From Paracoccaceae bacterium (GTDB lineage Bacteria; Pseudomonadota; Alphaproteobacteria; Rhodobacterales; Rhodobacteraceae): 5,595 nucleotides of DNA. Location of the stretch: contig JAPOSK010000559.1 in NCBI GenBank assembly GCA_026709725.1, positions 1-5,595 on the forward strand. The letters run 5' to 3'. Shown in pieces: positions 1-5,027 of this stretch (position 1 is its first letter; the number at the start of each line of letters is the position of its first letter). Position numbers and translations under genes: made by a program. The notes under the pieces were generated by a model. It was not told the DNA's origin and made no database searches. It saw only the letters and a list, made by a program, of their open reading frames with translations.

Positions 1-267
1 AGGGAGCCAGAGAGGCTTTGTCAAGTAATCTTTGTAATTCCCCTTGTGAGTATACTCTGCAGGAAGAGACCGGGCAGCCTCGGAAAAGCGGCCTGCAATC
101 TGCCCAGATGTCAGGTTTGAAGCCTGGGACAAGAACCCCGGTCGCACGGGTTCAACCAAGTAAATGATTCCCCATTCAAGATAGGCGAAATTGTACGCGG
201 CGCGGCCAAAGGCGCGGAGATAACAATCTTCGACAGGGATCCGTTCTGCTAAACATTTCGTGGACAT
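1..267 (-). CDS. Hypothetical protein, 5' part only (runs off the left edge)
   Basis: This is an open minus-strand frame of 89 codons from ATG at 267 to the window edge, with no stop. The start is fixed by a full consensus ribosome binding site, AGGAGG at 281-276, eight bases before the ATG. The visible protein begins MSTKCLAERIPVEDCYLRAF and continues with an aromatic-rich segment, GRAAYNFAYLEWGIIYLVEP (residues 21-40), then a more polar stretch. No signal peptide or convincing membrane span is seen. I do not recognise the family. The amino acid pattern (a long aromatic helix, no low-complexity runs) and the strong ribosome binding site make it a real gene. The cysteine-containing N terminus carries no metal-binding motif. 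The nearest upstream feature is a perfect 17-base palindrome at 293-309, which may control it. Its direction matches the recombinase and the darTG operon, but about 540 bases of repeat-bearing, gene-poor DNA separate it from them. Confidence 0.8.
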   Translation of the reverse strand, partial: MSTKCLAERIPVEDCYLRAFGRAAYNFAYLEWGIIYLVEPVRPGFLSQASNLTSGQIAGRFSEAARSLPAEYTHKGNYKDYLTKPLWLP

Positions 268-292
268 TGCAACATCCTCCTATATGACCATT

Positions 293-309
293 GATACGGA
301 TGCCGTATC
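293..309. promoter_or_regulatory. Perfect 17-base inverted repeat upstream of the left-edge gene (candidate operator)
   Basis: GATACGG (293-299) and CCGTATC (303-309) are exact inverted copies around a three-base centre. The palindrome ends 26 bases before the start codon and 12 bases before the ribosome binding site of the gene starting at 267, a usual place for a repressor site. No clear -35/-10 pair could be assigned around it. In RNA it could also form a short hairpin in the leader. Which protein binds it, if any, cannot be told. Confidence 0.4.
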
Positions 310-332
310 GACATTAACGCGGCATCGACATT
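307..332. repeat. Direct repeat ATCGACATT x2
   Basis: The nine bases ATCGACATT occur at 307-315 and again at 324-332, 17 bases apart start to start. The first copy overlaps the right end of the palindrome at 293-309. Together they could form a compound regulatory site for the left-edge gene. Two short copies in one place may also be chance. Confidence 0.3.
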
Positions 333-662
333 TTTACCCCGCCGCCCGCCATTCCGCTATCGTGTTCACGCTCAATCCAGTGGAATGCCTCCACACGCCT
401 CCCTGTGGCCCTGTGAGGTGGTCAATGCTTGTCGGTGTGAAGTGCCCTCCCCTGCCTGTGCTCCCGTGAGCGGCCTCCAGCGTGCGCCTACGGGACAGGA
501 GAACGGGGCTTGGGAACAGGCGGAGGAGCGGTCAGGCGTCCCTGTACTGGTCGCGGCGCTGACCCCGGACGTGGGACCGATCGAGGAGCATGATCTTGGA
601 TCATTGCAAACAGATTCACACCCATGCCTTCCGAAGGTTGCTCTTTTCATATCTGTAGCAAA
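333..662. other. About 330 bases with no recognisable gene
   Basis: Open frames of about 90 codons exist here on both strands (385-666 plus, 372-650 minus), but both are rich in Pro, Ser, Arg and Cys, lack plausible ribosome binding sites and resemble no family I know. They look like frames kept open by GC content. A small perfect inverted repeat lies at 590-604 (ATGATC, three bases, GATCAT). The segment could be a decayed remnant of the element whose end is the repeat array beginning at 664. No RNA gene is evident. Confidence 0.5.
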
Positions 663-663
663 T

Positions 664-800
664 TGAGACTCTAATCGCCCCTGCTTGAGACTCTGGCGAT
701 TTTGAACTCACATTCAGTGAGACTCAGGCCGTCATCCTGCTCACATTCTATGAGACTCAACTCAGATTGTGTGAGACTCAACCCACGGGTATGAGACTCA
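664..800. repeat. Array of six TGAGACTC repeats, likely a solo IS21-type element end
   Basis: TGAGACTC occurs on the plus strand starting at 664, 686, 718, 751, 772 and 792; the last four copies read TGAGACTCA. Three copies are part of a longer 20-base unit, CTCA-n-ATT-nnn-TGAGACTCA, at 707-726, 740-759 and 761-780. Start-to-start spacing is 22, 32, 33, 21 and 20 bases, close to two or three helical turns, so a bound protein would sit on one face of the DNA. The core is itself a palindrome (TGAG, A, CTCA). IS21-family elements are known for ends starting with TG and carrying several subterminal repeats bound by the IstA transposase. Read on the minus strand from 800, this array fits that plan. 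No istA or istB gene is present, so it would be an orphan end. A plasmid-iteron or regulator array is an alternative. Confidence 0.6.
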
Positions 801-802
801 GG

Positions 803-825
803 CGGCCTCTCAGACCGAGAGGCCG
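803..825 (-). repeat. Nine-base-pair stem over the recombinase stop codon
   Basis: CGGCCTCTC at 803-811 and GAGAGGCCG at 817-825 pair perfectly around a five-base loop. The TGA that ends the recombinase frame lies at the edge of the loop (812-810). The GC-rich stem would be stable in RNA, but no run of T follows on the minus strand, so it is not a standard intrinsic terminator. It lies between the break point of the recombinase homology and the TGAGACTC array, so it may belong to the inserted element instead. Confidence 0.4.
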
Positions 826-1289
826 GCAACACGCATGCGGTCCATCTTGCGTGGGCGCCCCAGCCGACCCCGGGCACGGGCGGCCTTGAGACCGGCCTGG
901 GTGCGCTCGGCAATGAGATCGCGCTCGAATTCTGCCAGGGCGGCGAAGATACCGAACACCAGGCGGCCGGCCGAACCGGAGGTGTCGATCTCGGCACCGG
1001 CCCCTGTCAGGACACGCAGTCCCACATCCTGCTCGCGCAGCCGATCCACCAGCGCGACCAGGTGCTTCAGGTCCCGTCCCAGCCGATCGAGTTTCCAGAC
1101 GACAAGGGCGTTGCCGGGCTGCAGGGCCTTCAGGCAGGCCTCAAGGCCTGGACGGACATCCTTGCGGCCCGACATGCGGTCCTCATAGATCCGTGCGTCC
1201 GGAACCCCGACCGCCTGCAGGGCATCCCGCTGCAAATCCAGCAGCTGGCTCCCATCGGCCTTCGAGACGCGGGCATAGCCGATCAACAC
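810..1289 (-). CDS. Serine recombinase (resolvase/invertase family), C-terminally truncated
   Basis: The 159-residue product is a small serine recombinase that cuts and rejoins DNA through a covalent serine link. The catalytic domain is complete: YARVSKADG with nucleophile Ser9, KLDRLGRD at 66-73 with the conserved arginines, the dimer helix AALAEFERDLIAERT at 116-130, and the start of the arm, ARARGRLGRPRKMDR. Relatives of 185-200 residues then continue into a helix-turn-helix that recognises the recombination site. Here homology stops near residue 151 and the frame ends after eight unrelated residues, next to the repeat array at 664-800. The likely start is GTG at 1289, with GGGGA six bases upstream. 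Loss of the DNA-binding domain probably leaves it unable to find its site, so it may be a pseudogene. It appears more GC-rich than the operon at 1395-4602, which suggests a different origin. Such genes usually come from Tn3-type transposons or plasmids, but no transposase gene is present. Confidence 0.92.
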   Translation of the reverse strand: MLIGYARVSKADGSQLLDLQRDALQAVGVPDARIYEDRMSGRKDVRPGLEACLKALQPGNALVVWKLDRLGRDLKHLVALVDRLREQDVGLRVLTGAGAEIDTSGSAGRLVFGIFAALAEFERDLIAERTQAGLKAARARGRLGRPRKMDRMRVAGLSV

Positions 1290-1394
1290 GGTCAGTCCCC
1301 GCGTTCAGAAAGACAGGGGCCCTCCTGCAACAGGTTTTTGAGCGAGAAATGCGGGAGTTTGGGGTGCTGGTGGCCATTACTCGAAAAACGATCC
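1290..1394 (-). other. Intergenic gap between darT and the recombinase
   Basis: These 105 bases follow the darT stop and precede the recombinase GTG. A recombinase of this type normally has its resolution site and promoter here, but I could not find a clear pair of binding-site dyads or a consensus promoter. Only a small CCTG-three-base-CAGG inverted repeat is visible near 1324-1334. No intrinsic terminator for the darTG operon is evident either. Confidence 0.4.
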
Positions 1395-2372
1395 CTAAAA
1401 TGGTACCGCACACAGATCAGATGTCCTGTACTGTCCCAGATAGGCCCTGTCACCATTCAGGCGAACGGAGACAAAATAACCATCACCTGCCTCTGATTCC
1501 GGGATTTTGCATGTCAACGGCTCCGGCGGTACCGTGAAATCAGCCGCATTGTGGCCATGGAACTGGTCGGTCGGTGAATTCCGGTACCATTCAATGTCAA
1601 GTTGGAACGGACCGCGATCACCGGGATCCTCGCAAAGGTGAAATTCAAATACTGACTCATCCCTGGATAGGTGGGCGTTTTTGATGAATATCCACTTCCT
1701 ATGAAACATCCGTCTTTGGCCGTCATCATAGAGTATTCGCTTTGCCCATTGTCTCTTTGCATCCGAATCCAGGAGATTGAGCAGAGTGTCACGTTCTGCT
1801 GCGGATCTGCAGACGATGTGCTTGAGATGATCAAGCAACAGCCAGTCCGCCACCAGCACTTCTGAGTGTCTGGCATTCAATATCATCGGTCGGTCTTGAT
1901 CCCCATGCGAACCGACGGCCCCATCGTGATAAATCCGGGCAAAATTCATGCTGGCAAGAAACTCGGCTGATTTACCAATGTCAGTCTGTGGTGCCAGGCG
2001 CCCGCGGCTGAATCTGACACCCTGTTCTGACAGGAGGCGCACACTGAAGAGCAGGTGGACAGGCACGGGCATGTGGGCCTGATATTTGATTTTGGTTTCT
2101 GGTCGGATACCCTCATTCCTAAACTGCGTGGGTGTACAGGGACGGAAATACAGCCGCACGAGACGCCGCTGCCGATCCGTCATATTCTCAAGATGTCTTG
2201 GGCTGGCACTGTCCTTGACAATGCAGCGGCGCTCCTCAGCGAGTGCCCGTGACAACAGTTTCCCGCTGTTGAGGATCTTGGCAGTATTCTCAACATGATC
2301 CGAACGGTAAAGCCAGTTTGGCCAATGCCGCCGGGTGCCGGTAAGTTTCAACTCGCTGGCAAGACCACCCAT
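1395..2372 (-). CDS. darT: DarT-type toxin: ssDNA thymidine ADP-ribosyltransferase (DUF4433)
   Basis: DarT proteins transfer ADP-ribose from NAD+ to thymidine in single-stranded DNA, blocking replication. The 325-residue product shows the expected order: an N-terminal NAD-binding segment LYRSDHVENTAKILNSGKL (21-39), YFRPCTPTQFR (75-85) in place of the family's YF-PRSPM motif, PVPVHLLFSV (102-111), and ARHSEVLV (167-174), whose Glu171 matches the catalytic glutamate. Residues 205-325 go beyond the roughly 200-residue core and look beta-rich; their role is unknown. The start is uncertain. ATG 2372, 28 bases after the darG stop, was chosen because it just precedes the conserved region, but its ribosome binding site is weak. 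TTG 2411, preceded by GGGAG, would add 13 residues and overlap darG. The gene follows its antitoxin darG and is last in the operon, so it probably depends on translation of darG. The family call is by motif pattern; the substrate base and target motif are not shown by the sequence. Confidence 0.85.
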   Translation of the reverse strand: MGGLASELKLTGTRRHWPNWLYRSDHVENTAKILNSGKLLSRALAEERRCIVKDSASPRHLENMTDRQRRLVRLYFRPCTPTQFRNEGIRPETKIKYQAHMPVPVHLLFSVRLLSEQGVRFSRGRLAPQTDIGKSAEFLASMNFARIYHDGAVGSHGDQDRPMILNARHSEVLVADWLLLDHLKHIVCRSAAERDTLLNLLDSDAKRQWAKRILYDDGQRRMFHRKWIFIKNAHLSRDESVFEFHLCEDPGDRGPFQLDIEWYRNSPTDQFHGHNAADFTVPPEPLTCKIPESEAGDGYFVSVRLNGDRAYLGQYRTSDLCAVPF

Positions 2373-2400
2373 AAAAGCCTGGATGGCCTCGGCATCATCC

Positions 2401-3324
2401 TTAGCCGGCAAGCCGCATGCTCCCAAACAGGTCCAATTGCCGTGCTCCGGGGGTTTGCGGTGGACTGATCTGGAGAGCGGTGGCGGGCCTGACCTTGAGT
2501 CTGGCAGAAGACGCCCAGACAGACACGGGCTGCACATAATCCAGATGTTCGAATATGGGCATGAGATATGCCAAATGGCGGGGCTCGGGAGCAATCCGAT
2601 TGTGGGTGAGACCGTGATCCCTCAGTTGTGCCCAAAACTCACTGAGGGATTCAGCATTGATTCGCACTCGGGGCTGTCCGGATACCATGATCACAAGTGC
2701 GGGTGACTCAACATCATGATGAACCTCATACGGCGTGTGTGCATGCCGTGTCTCAAACTGCGATCGCTGTCGCAGGACGGCAATGACATCCTCCCACACC
2801 TCATGAAATGGCAAACTGGTCGGATCGGACCGCAGCCATTTCTTGATGCGTTCGGCATCCTTGTGTTCTGGAGGACCAGCATGATTGTGCCCGATATGGA
2901 CACGGACAGACACGGGCAGTTTCCCAAGATACTTCTCCATCAAGGGTTGTACCTCGGTCGCGAAGTCAAGATCACCATTGCCACAGCCGAGCATCGGGAA
3001 CGCGTACGATGCCGCCCCAATGACTGACCATGACTCACGGAACTTCTTGAGGCCTGCTTCAATGTATGCGGCTTGTGACGGTTGTCGCCAATGATCCTTG
3101 GTCGGAAAATTGAGAATCCATTTGTGGCGCGTCTTGTAGAGTGACAGCTTGCCGATCGTGAACAGTCCACGCTCACAATGGTCGCGGTACTGGTCGAACA
3201 TGGCAGGGTAGATCCGCTTGAAGCGCAGGGCGAGTCCCTTGCCCATGACCCCTCGTATGTTCACGGTATTGACCAGAACCTTGGCAGGCGACTCGAAGAG
3301 ATCGCCGTCGGTGTAGACAATCAC
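2401..3324 (-). CDS. darG: DarG-type antitoxin: macrodomain DNA ADP-ribosyl glycohydrolase
   Basis: DarG removes the ADP-ribose that DarT adds to DNA and, in studied systems, also binds DarT directly through its C-terminal domain. Residues 1-147 of this 307-residue protein form the macrodomain: GDL at 7-9, VNTVN at 18-22, GVMGKGLALRFK at 25-36, NFPTKDHWR at 72-80 and LGCGNGDLDF at 112-121. Lys76 in FPTK is the probable catalytic lysine. Residues 160-285 make a mixed helical domain (for example SLSEFWAQLRDHGLTHNRI, 227-245) expected to contact DarT. The tail carries QLDLF at 296-300. The start is GTG 3324, with GGGAGG seven bases upstream, and it gives the normal N terminus of the fold directly. 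The gene precedes darT, whereas the well-studied Thermus aquaticus and Mycobacterium tuberculosis loci have darT first. An antitoxin-first order would help the cure accumulate before the toxin. Confidence 0.93.
   Translation of the reverse strand: MIVYTDGDLFESPAKVLVNTVNIRGVMGKGLALRFKRIYPAMFDQYRDHCERGLFTIGKLSLYKTRHKWILNFPTKDHWRQPSQAAYIEAGLKKFRESWSVIGAASYAFPMLGCGNGDLDFATEVQPLMEKYLGKLPVSVRVHIGHNHAGPPEHKDAERIKKWLRSDPTSLPFHEVWEDVIAVLRQRSQFETRHAHTPYEVHHDVESPALVIMVSGQPRVRINAESLSEFWAQLRDHGLTHNRIAPEPRHLAYLMPIFEHLDYVQPVSVWASSARLKVRPATALQISPPQTPGARQLDLFGSMRLAG
2425..2439 (-). other. QLDLF motif near the DarG C terminus (candidate sliding-clamp-binding peptide)
   Basis: DarG residues 296-300 read QLDLF, exactly matching the bacterial beta-clamp-binding consensus QL(S/D)LF found in polymerases, MutS-like and other replication-linked proteins. 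It sits seven residues from the end, after a Pro-rich, probably flexible linker (SPPQTPGAR), the usual context for a functional clamp-binding tail. The match is seen directly; clamp binding is inferred. Confidence 0.5.
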
Positions 3325-3374
3325 GGACAGGCCTCCCGTATGTCGAGCACGATCTGGGTCTCCTCCATCGCCAT
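3321..3374 (-). other. 17-codon open frame overlapping the darG start (possible leader or remnant)
   Basis: In the 74-base gap before darG, an ATG at 3374 opens a frame of 17 codons (MAMEETQIVLDIREACP). Its TGA overlaps the darG GTG in the sequence GTGA. The frame is the same as that of the DUF4238 gene and runs on from its stop at 3399-3401 without another stop. It could couple darG translation to upstream ribosomes, or be the tail of a once longer upstream gene. There is no strong ribosome binding site, and it may have no role. Confidence 0.25.
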
Positions 3375-3398
3375 GCCGTTCCCGGCGACTAAGTCCGG

Positions 3399-4211
3399 TT
3401 AACAGGTCTTCGCCAATGACTGGACCAGTCTTTCAGAGCGACCAGCAAATGTGTTGCTGTTTCGGACAATCTCTTCATTGATTCTCCGGGTGTCCTTCAC
3501 GCCAATGGATGCAATCATATTGCCAAGATCATACTGATTTGGTCCCCCAAGTCGAATTGCCACACGCTGATGGATGGGCAGCCACTCACCAAGGTTGGAC
3601 CACATCCCGACAACGAAGCTCTTGCTCGCAATTTGGATGACCCCACACCTGATTGAACCCTGTCCGACCATTTGCAGCGTATCGTCGCTTAGGGGCACTG
3701 AGGTAAAGGTCAAGAATCCATCTCGCAGTGCCTTTTTCTTGTATTCCGGAGATTCGATCTGGGCCCGCTCCTCCGGCGTAGTCGGCCGTCCAACATACCT
3801 CTCGAAGGCATCCGGGACCTCCGCCAGCAATTGTATCACTCTTTTTTCAATCATGCCCCGATTCTCAGGCATGCGCCTGCACTGACAAAAAATGAACCGA
3901 ACCAGATCCTGTTTATCTTGTGCGGGCAACTGCAAACAGCGGCCATCCAGTGCGCAATTGACAATCCTGTCGATGACGGGTGCTGTGGCACTTTCGATTT
4001 TACTCAACTCCGTTTCAACATGCGTATCTGGCACGCCGGTCGCGTCGAATTGCGTGTAGAGGTTGCGCTCCAGCAGTGCATTGCCTGGTGTGGTTGTAAA
4101 GATTTTGTTCTCGGCCGCGTCCTTCTTGCAGCAGTACAGACGCCCGGCACTGTCAGTAAAATGTTTCAGGAGCATAACCGGGATGAAGTGATGTCGTTTC
4201 GGCTGGCTCAT
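3399..4211 (-). CDS. DUF4238 domain protein
   Basis: The 270-residue product opens MSQPKRHHFIPVMLLKHFTD, the N-terminal signature of DUF4238 (K-R-H-H-x-x-P-x-x-x-L-x-x-F). It is followed by GRLYCCKKD, an ALLERNLYTQFD segment and VETELSKIESATAPVID, all in the family order. The molecular function of DUF4238 is not established. Such proteins turn up in accessory and defence-type regions. No transmembrane segment or signal peptide is seen, so it is probably cytoplasmic. The frame is open upstream to 4319, but the family starts at the ATG at 4211; the extra 36 residues would overlap the previous gene and look non-coding. The ribosome binding site there is weak, so translation may be coupled to the gene ending 43 bases earlier. 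It sits 74 bases before darG on the same strand, so it is probably co-transcribed with the toxin-antitoxin pair. Whether it takes part in that system is unknown. Confidence 0.82.
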   Translation of the reverse strand: MSQPKRHHFIPVMLLKHFTDSAGRLYCCKKDAAENKIFTTTPGNALLERNLYTQFDATGVPDTHVETELSKIESATAPVIDRIVNCALDGRCLQLPAQDKQDLVRFIFCQCRRMPENRGMIEKRVIQLLAEVPDAFERYVGRPTTPEERAQIESPEYKKKALRDGFLTFTSVPLSDDTLQMVGQGSIRCGVIQIASKSFVVGMWSNLGEWLPIHQRVAIRLGGPNQYDLGNMIASIGVKDTRRINEEIVRNSNTFAGRSERLVQSLAKTC

Positions 4212-4254
4212 GGCTTGCCACCCGTGCAGCCTACGCAAATGCCTCGAGCATGGG

Positions 4255-4602
4255 TCATTGCCCGGCCTCCTTGTGTTTGCGGACATGGATCGGGTCCAGC
4301 TCAAACCGGCCCTCATCATTCATCTGCAGGAGTGTTGCGCGGTCCTCTTTGATCAGTTTCGCAACATCAATCTGGTGCAGGTCAACCAGATCATCAATGA
4401 CCGACTGTGACCACCCGTAGTAATCCGCCGCCCAGGACAGGCGAACCACACCCACAATCTGGCTCTTGCTATTCAGGGCCTGGCTGCTTTGCAGGCGACC
4501 GCGACGCACGGCCTGCTCGACAGATCGAATCTCGCGGTTTGCAATGTGTGCGACAACCGCTTGCGTCATGAAGACACGATCGTAGAGGTTGAGACTCAAC
4601 AT
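4255..4602 (-). CDS. Hypothetical 115-residue protein, first gene of the darTG operon
   Basis: I do not recognise this protein. It starts at ATG 4602, with AGAAGGA eight bases upstream, a good ribosome binding site. A second ATG lies at codon 12 (FMTQAVVAHIANRE). The sequence is mostly charged and helical, with a basic patch, EQAVRRGRLQ, at about residues 29-38, a central segment VVRLSWAADYYGWSQSVIDD (52-71), and an acidic-to-basic C-terminal tail ending HVRKHKEAGQ. There is no membrane span or metal site. Its place as the first gene, behind a divergent intergenic region, and its basic helical N-terminal half would suit a small DNA-binding regulator, but that is a guess from position only. 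The good ribosome binding site, the tight spacing to DUF4238 and a protein-like composition support a real gene. A short palindrome (4588-4600) covers codons 1-5. Confidence 0.65.
   Translation of the reverse strand: MLSLNLYDRVFMTQAVVAHIANREIRSVEQAVRRGRLQSSQALNSKSQIVGVVRLSWAADYYGWSQSVIDDLVDLHQIDVAKLIKEDRATLLQMNDEGRFELDPIHVRKHKEAGQ
4588..4600. promoter_or_regulatory. 13-base palindrome GTTGAGACTCAAC just inside the operon's first gene
   Basis: GTTGAG and CTCAAC are exact inverted copies around a single A. The centre is TGAGACTCA, identical to the repeat of the 664-800 array. It lies immediately after the start codon at 4602 (codons 1-5, MLSLN), where a bound protein could block transcription or a hairpin could affect initiation. 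It could equally follow from coding constraint. Confidence 0.3.
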
Positions 4603-4714
4603 GCCCGGATTCCTTCTCTCAAATTATCTAAGATACATCCGTTACATTAGTAAATATTGGTTGTCAACGTCACTCCGAAGATATATGAGACAATTATTTT
4701 GAATGGGGGATCCA
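4603..4714. promoter_or_regulatory. Divergent intergenic region with candidate promoters both ways
   Basis: This AT-rich stretch separates the minus-strand darTG operon from the plus-strand reading frame at 4715. Minus strand: GATAAT at 4628-4623 is a five-of-six -10 match, 20 bases downstream of TTTACT (4654-4649), a longer spacer than usual. A consensus TTGACA also occurs at 4667-4662, but the hexamer 17 bases on is poor. Plus strand: TTGTCA at 4661-4666 and TATGAG at 4684-4689 have a 17-base spacer. The two -35 candidates overlap within GTTGTCAAC, so the two directions might compete. An 11-base palindrome, TATCT-A-AGATA (4625-4635), overlaps the minus-strand -10. All of this is consensus matching only. 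Confidence 0.4.
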
Positions 4715-4917
4715 ATGACCGACGACTCATCGTCAATCAAAGAGCGCGAAGAGAAACTTTCAGGGTGTTGGAGAAGATCAGCACAGGCACTTCCCTTCCA
4801 GCCGCGGATCGGGCCCGGGCCGCGGCCGCCCTTGTTTATATCCAGCAGCAGCGTCAGGACGGTGGCGGTCTGTCGCTCTATGCCATCGAGAAAATCACAG
4901 GATTCTGGAGAACGTAA
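4715..4917 (+). pseudogene. Small hypothetical gene with a probable single-base frameshift
   Basis: An ATG at 4715, preceded by a GGGGGA run, begins a charged, protein-like N terminus, MTDDSSSIKEREEKLSG. That frame then becomes Arg/Ser/Pro-rich and implausible. From 4765 the frame one base back reads VLEKISTG, SLPAADRARAAAALVYIQQQ and ends GLSLYAIEKITGFWRT with TAA at 4915-4917, which again looks like true coding sequence. One missing base near 4763-4765 would explain both halves and give an intact protein of about 67 residues. The alternative is a shorter intact gene starting at GTG 4765 or TTG 4768, but no clear ribosome binding site precedes these. I see no canonical slippery heptamer for programmed frameshifting. 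The family is not recognised. It is transcribed away from the darTG operon and lies before the integrase remnant. Confidence 0.45.
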
Positions 4918-4946
4918 GTTCCGCCCTAAAACAGCCCGACGAATGC

Positions 4947-4994
4947 CCCCAGTATCCATATCGAGAACCCTGGTTCTCATAATGGATAATGGGG
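4947..4994. repeat. 48-base dyad with 23-base arms
   Basis: The arms 4947-4969 and 4972-4994 are inverted copies with 19 of 23 positions pairing and a two-base centre. The inner block GAGAACC/GGTTCTC and the middle block TATCCAT/ATGGATA pair perfectly; three mismatches separate them, and an outer CCCCA/TGGGG block extends the match past one more mismatch. It lies in the 110-base gap between the frameshifted gene and the integrase remnant. The lack of a T run on either strand argues against an intrinsic terminator. A binding or recombination site for the lost element, or a structured RNA, are both possible. Confidence 0.55.
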
Positions 4995-5027
4995 CCTTGA
5001 AAGCGCCCTGAAGGGACCCCGACATGA

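Noticed and set aside
385..666. Plus-strand open frame of 93 codons
   Set aside because: It has no ribosome binding site, a Pro/Ala/Ser/Cys-rich composition and no family resemblance.
664..800. Reading the repeat array as a CRISPR or as plasmid iterons
   Set aside because: The repeats are only 8-20 bases with variable short gaps and no unique 30-base spacers, so it is not a CRISPR. No replication initiator gene is nearby, so iterons are less likely than an IS end.
835..1188. Plus-strand frame of 117 codons
   Set aside because: It is Arg/Ser/Ala-rich antisense of the recombinase gene, typical of a GC-rich shadow frame.
1193..1537. Plus-strand frame with a plausible-looking piece (GALLQQVFEREMREFGVLVA)
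   Set aside because: Only about 25 residues look protein-like. Both flanks overlap well-supported minus-strand genes, and no family or start signal supports it.
2373..2594. Longer darT start at 2594
   Set aside because: The extra 74 codons mostly overlap darG in another frame and have unnatural composition. The conserved DarT region begins after the ATG at 2372.
2518..2917. 13-base repeat GACAGACACGGGC at 2518-2530 and 2905-2917
   Set aside because: Both copies encode the common Pro-Val-Ser-Val tetrapeptide in darG, so this is best explained by coding coincidence.
4965..4976. GAAC-CCTG-GTTC, matching the LexA box form of Gram-positive bacteria
   Set aside because: It is simply the centre of the larger dyad, the region does not look Gram-positive, and no adjacent SOS-type gene start uses it.
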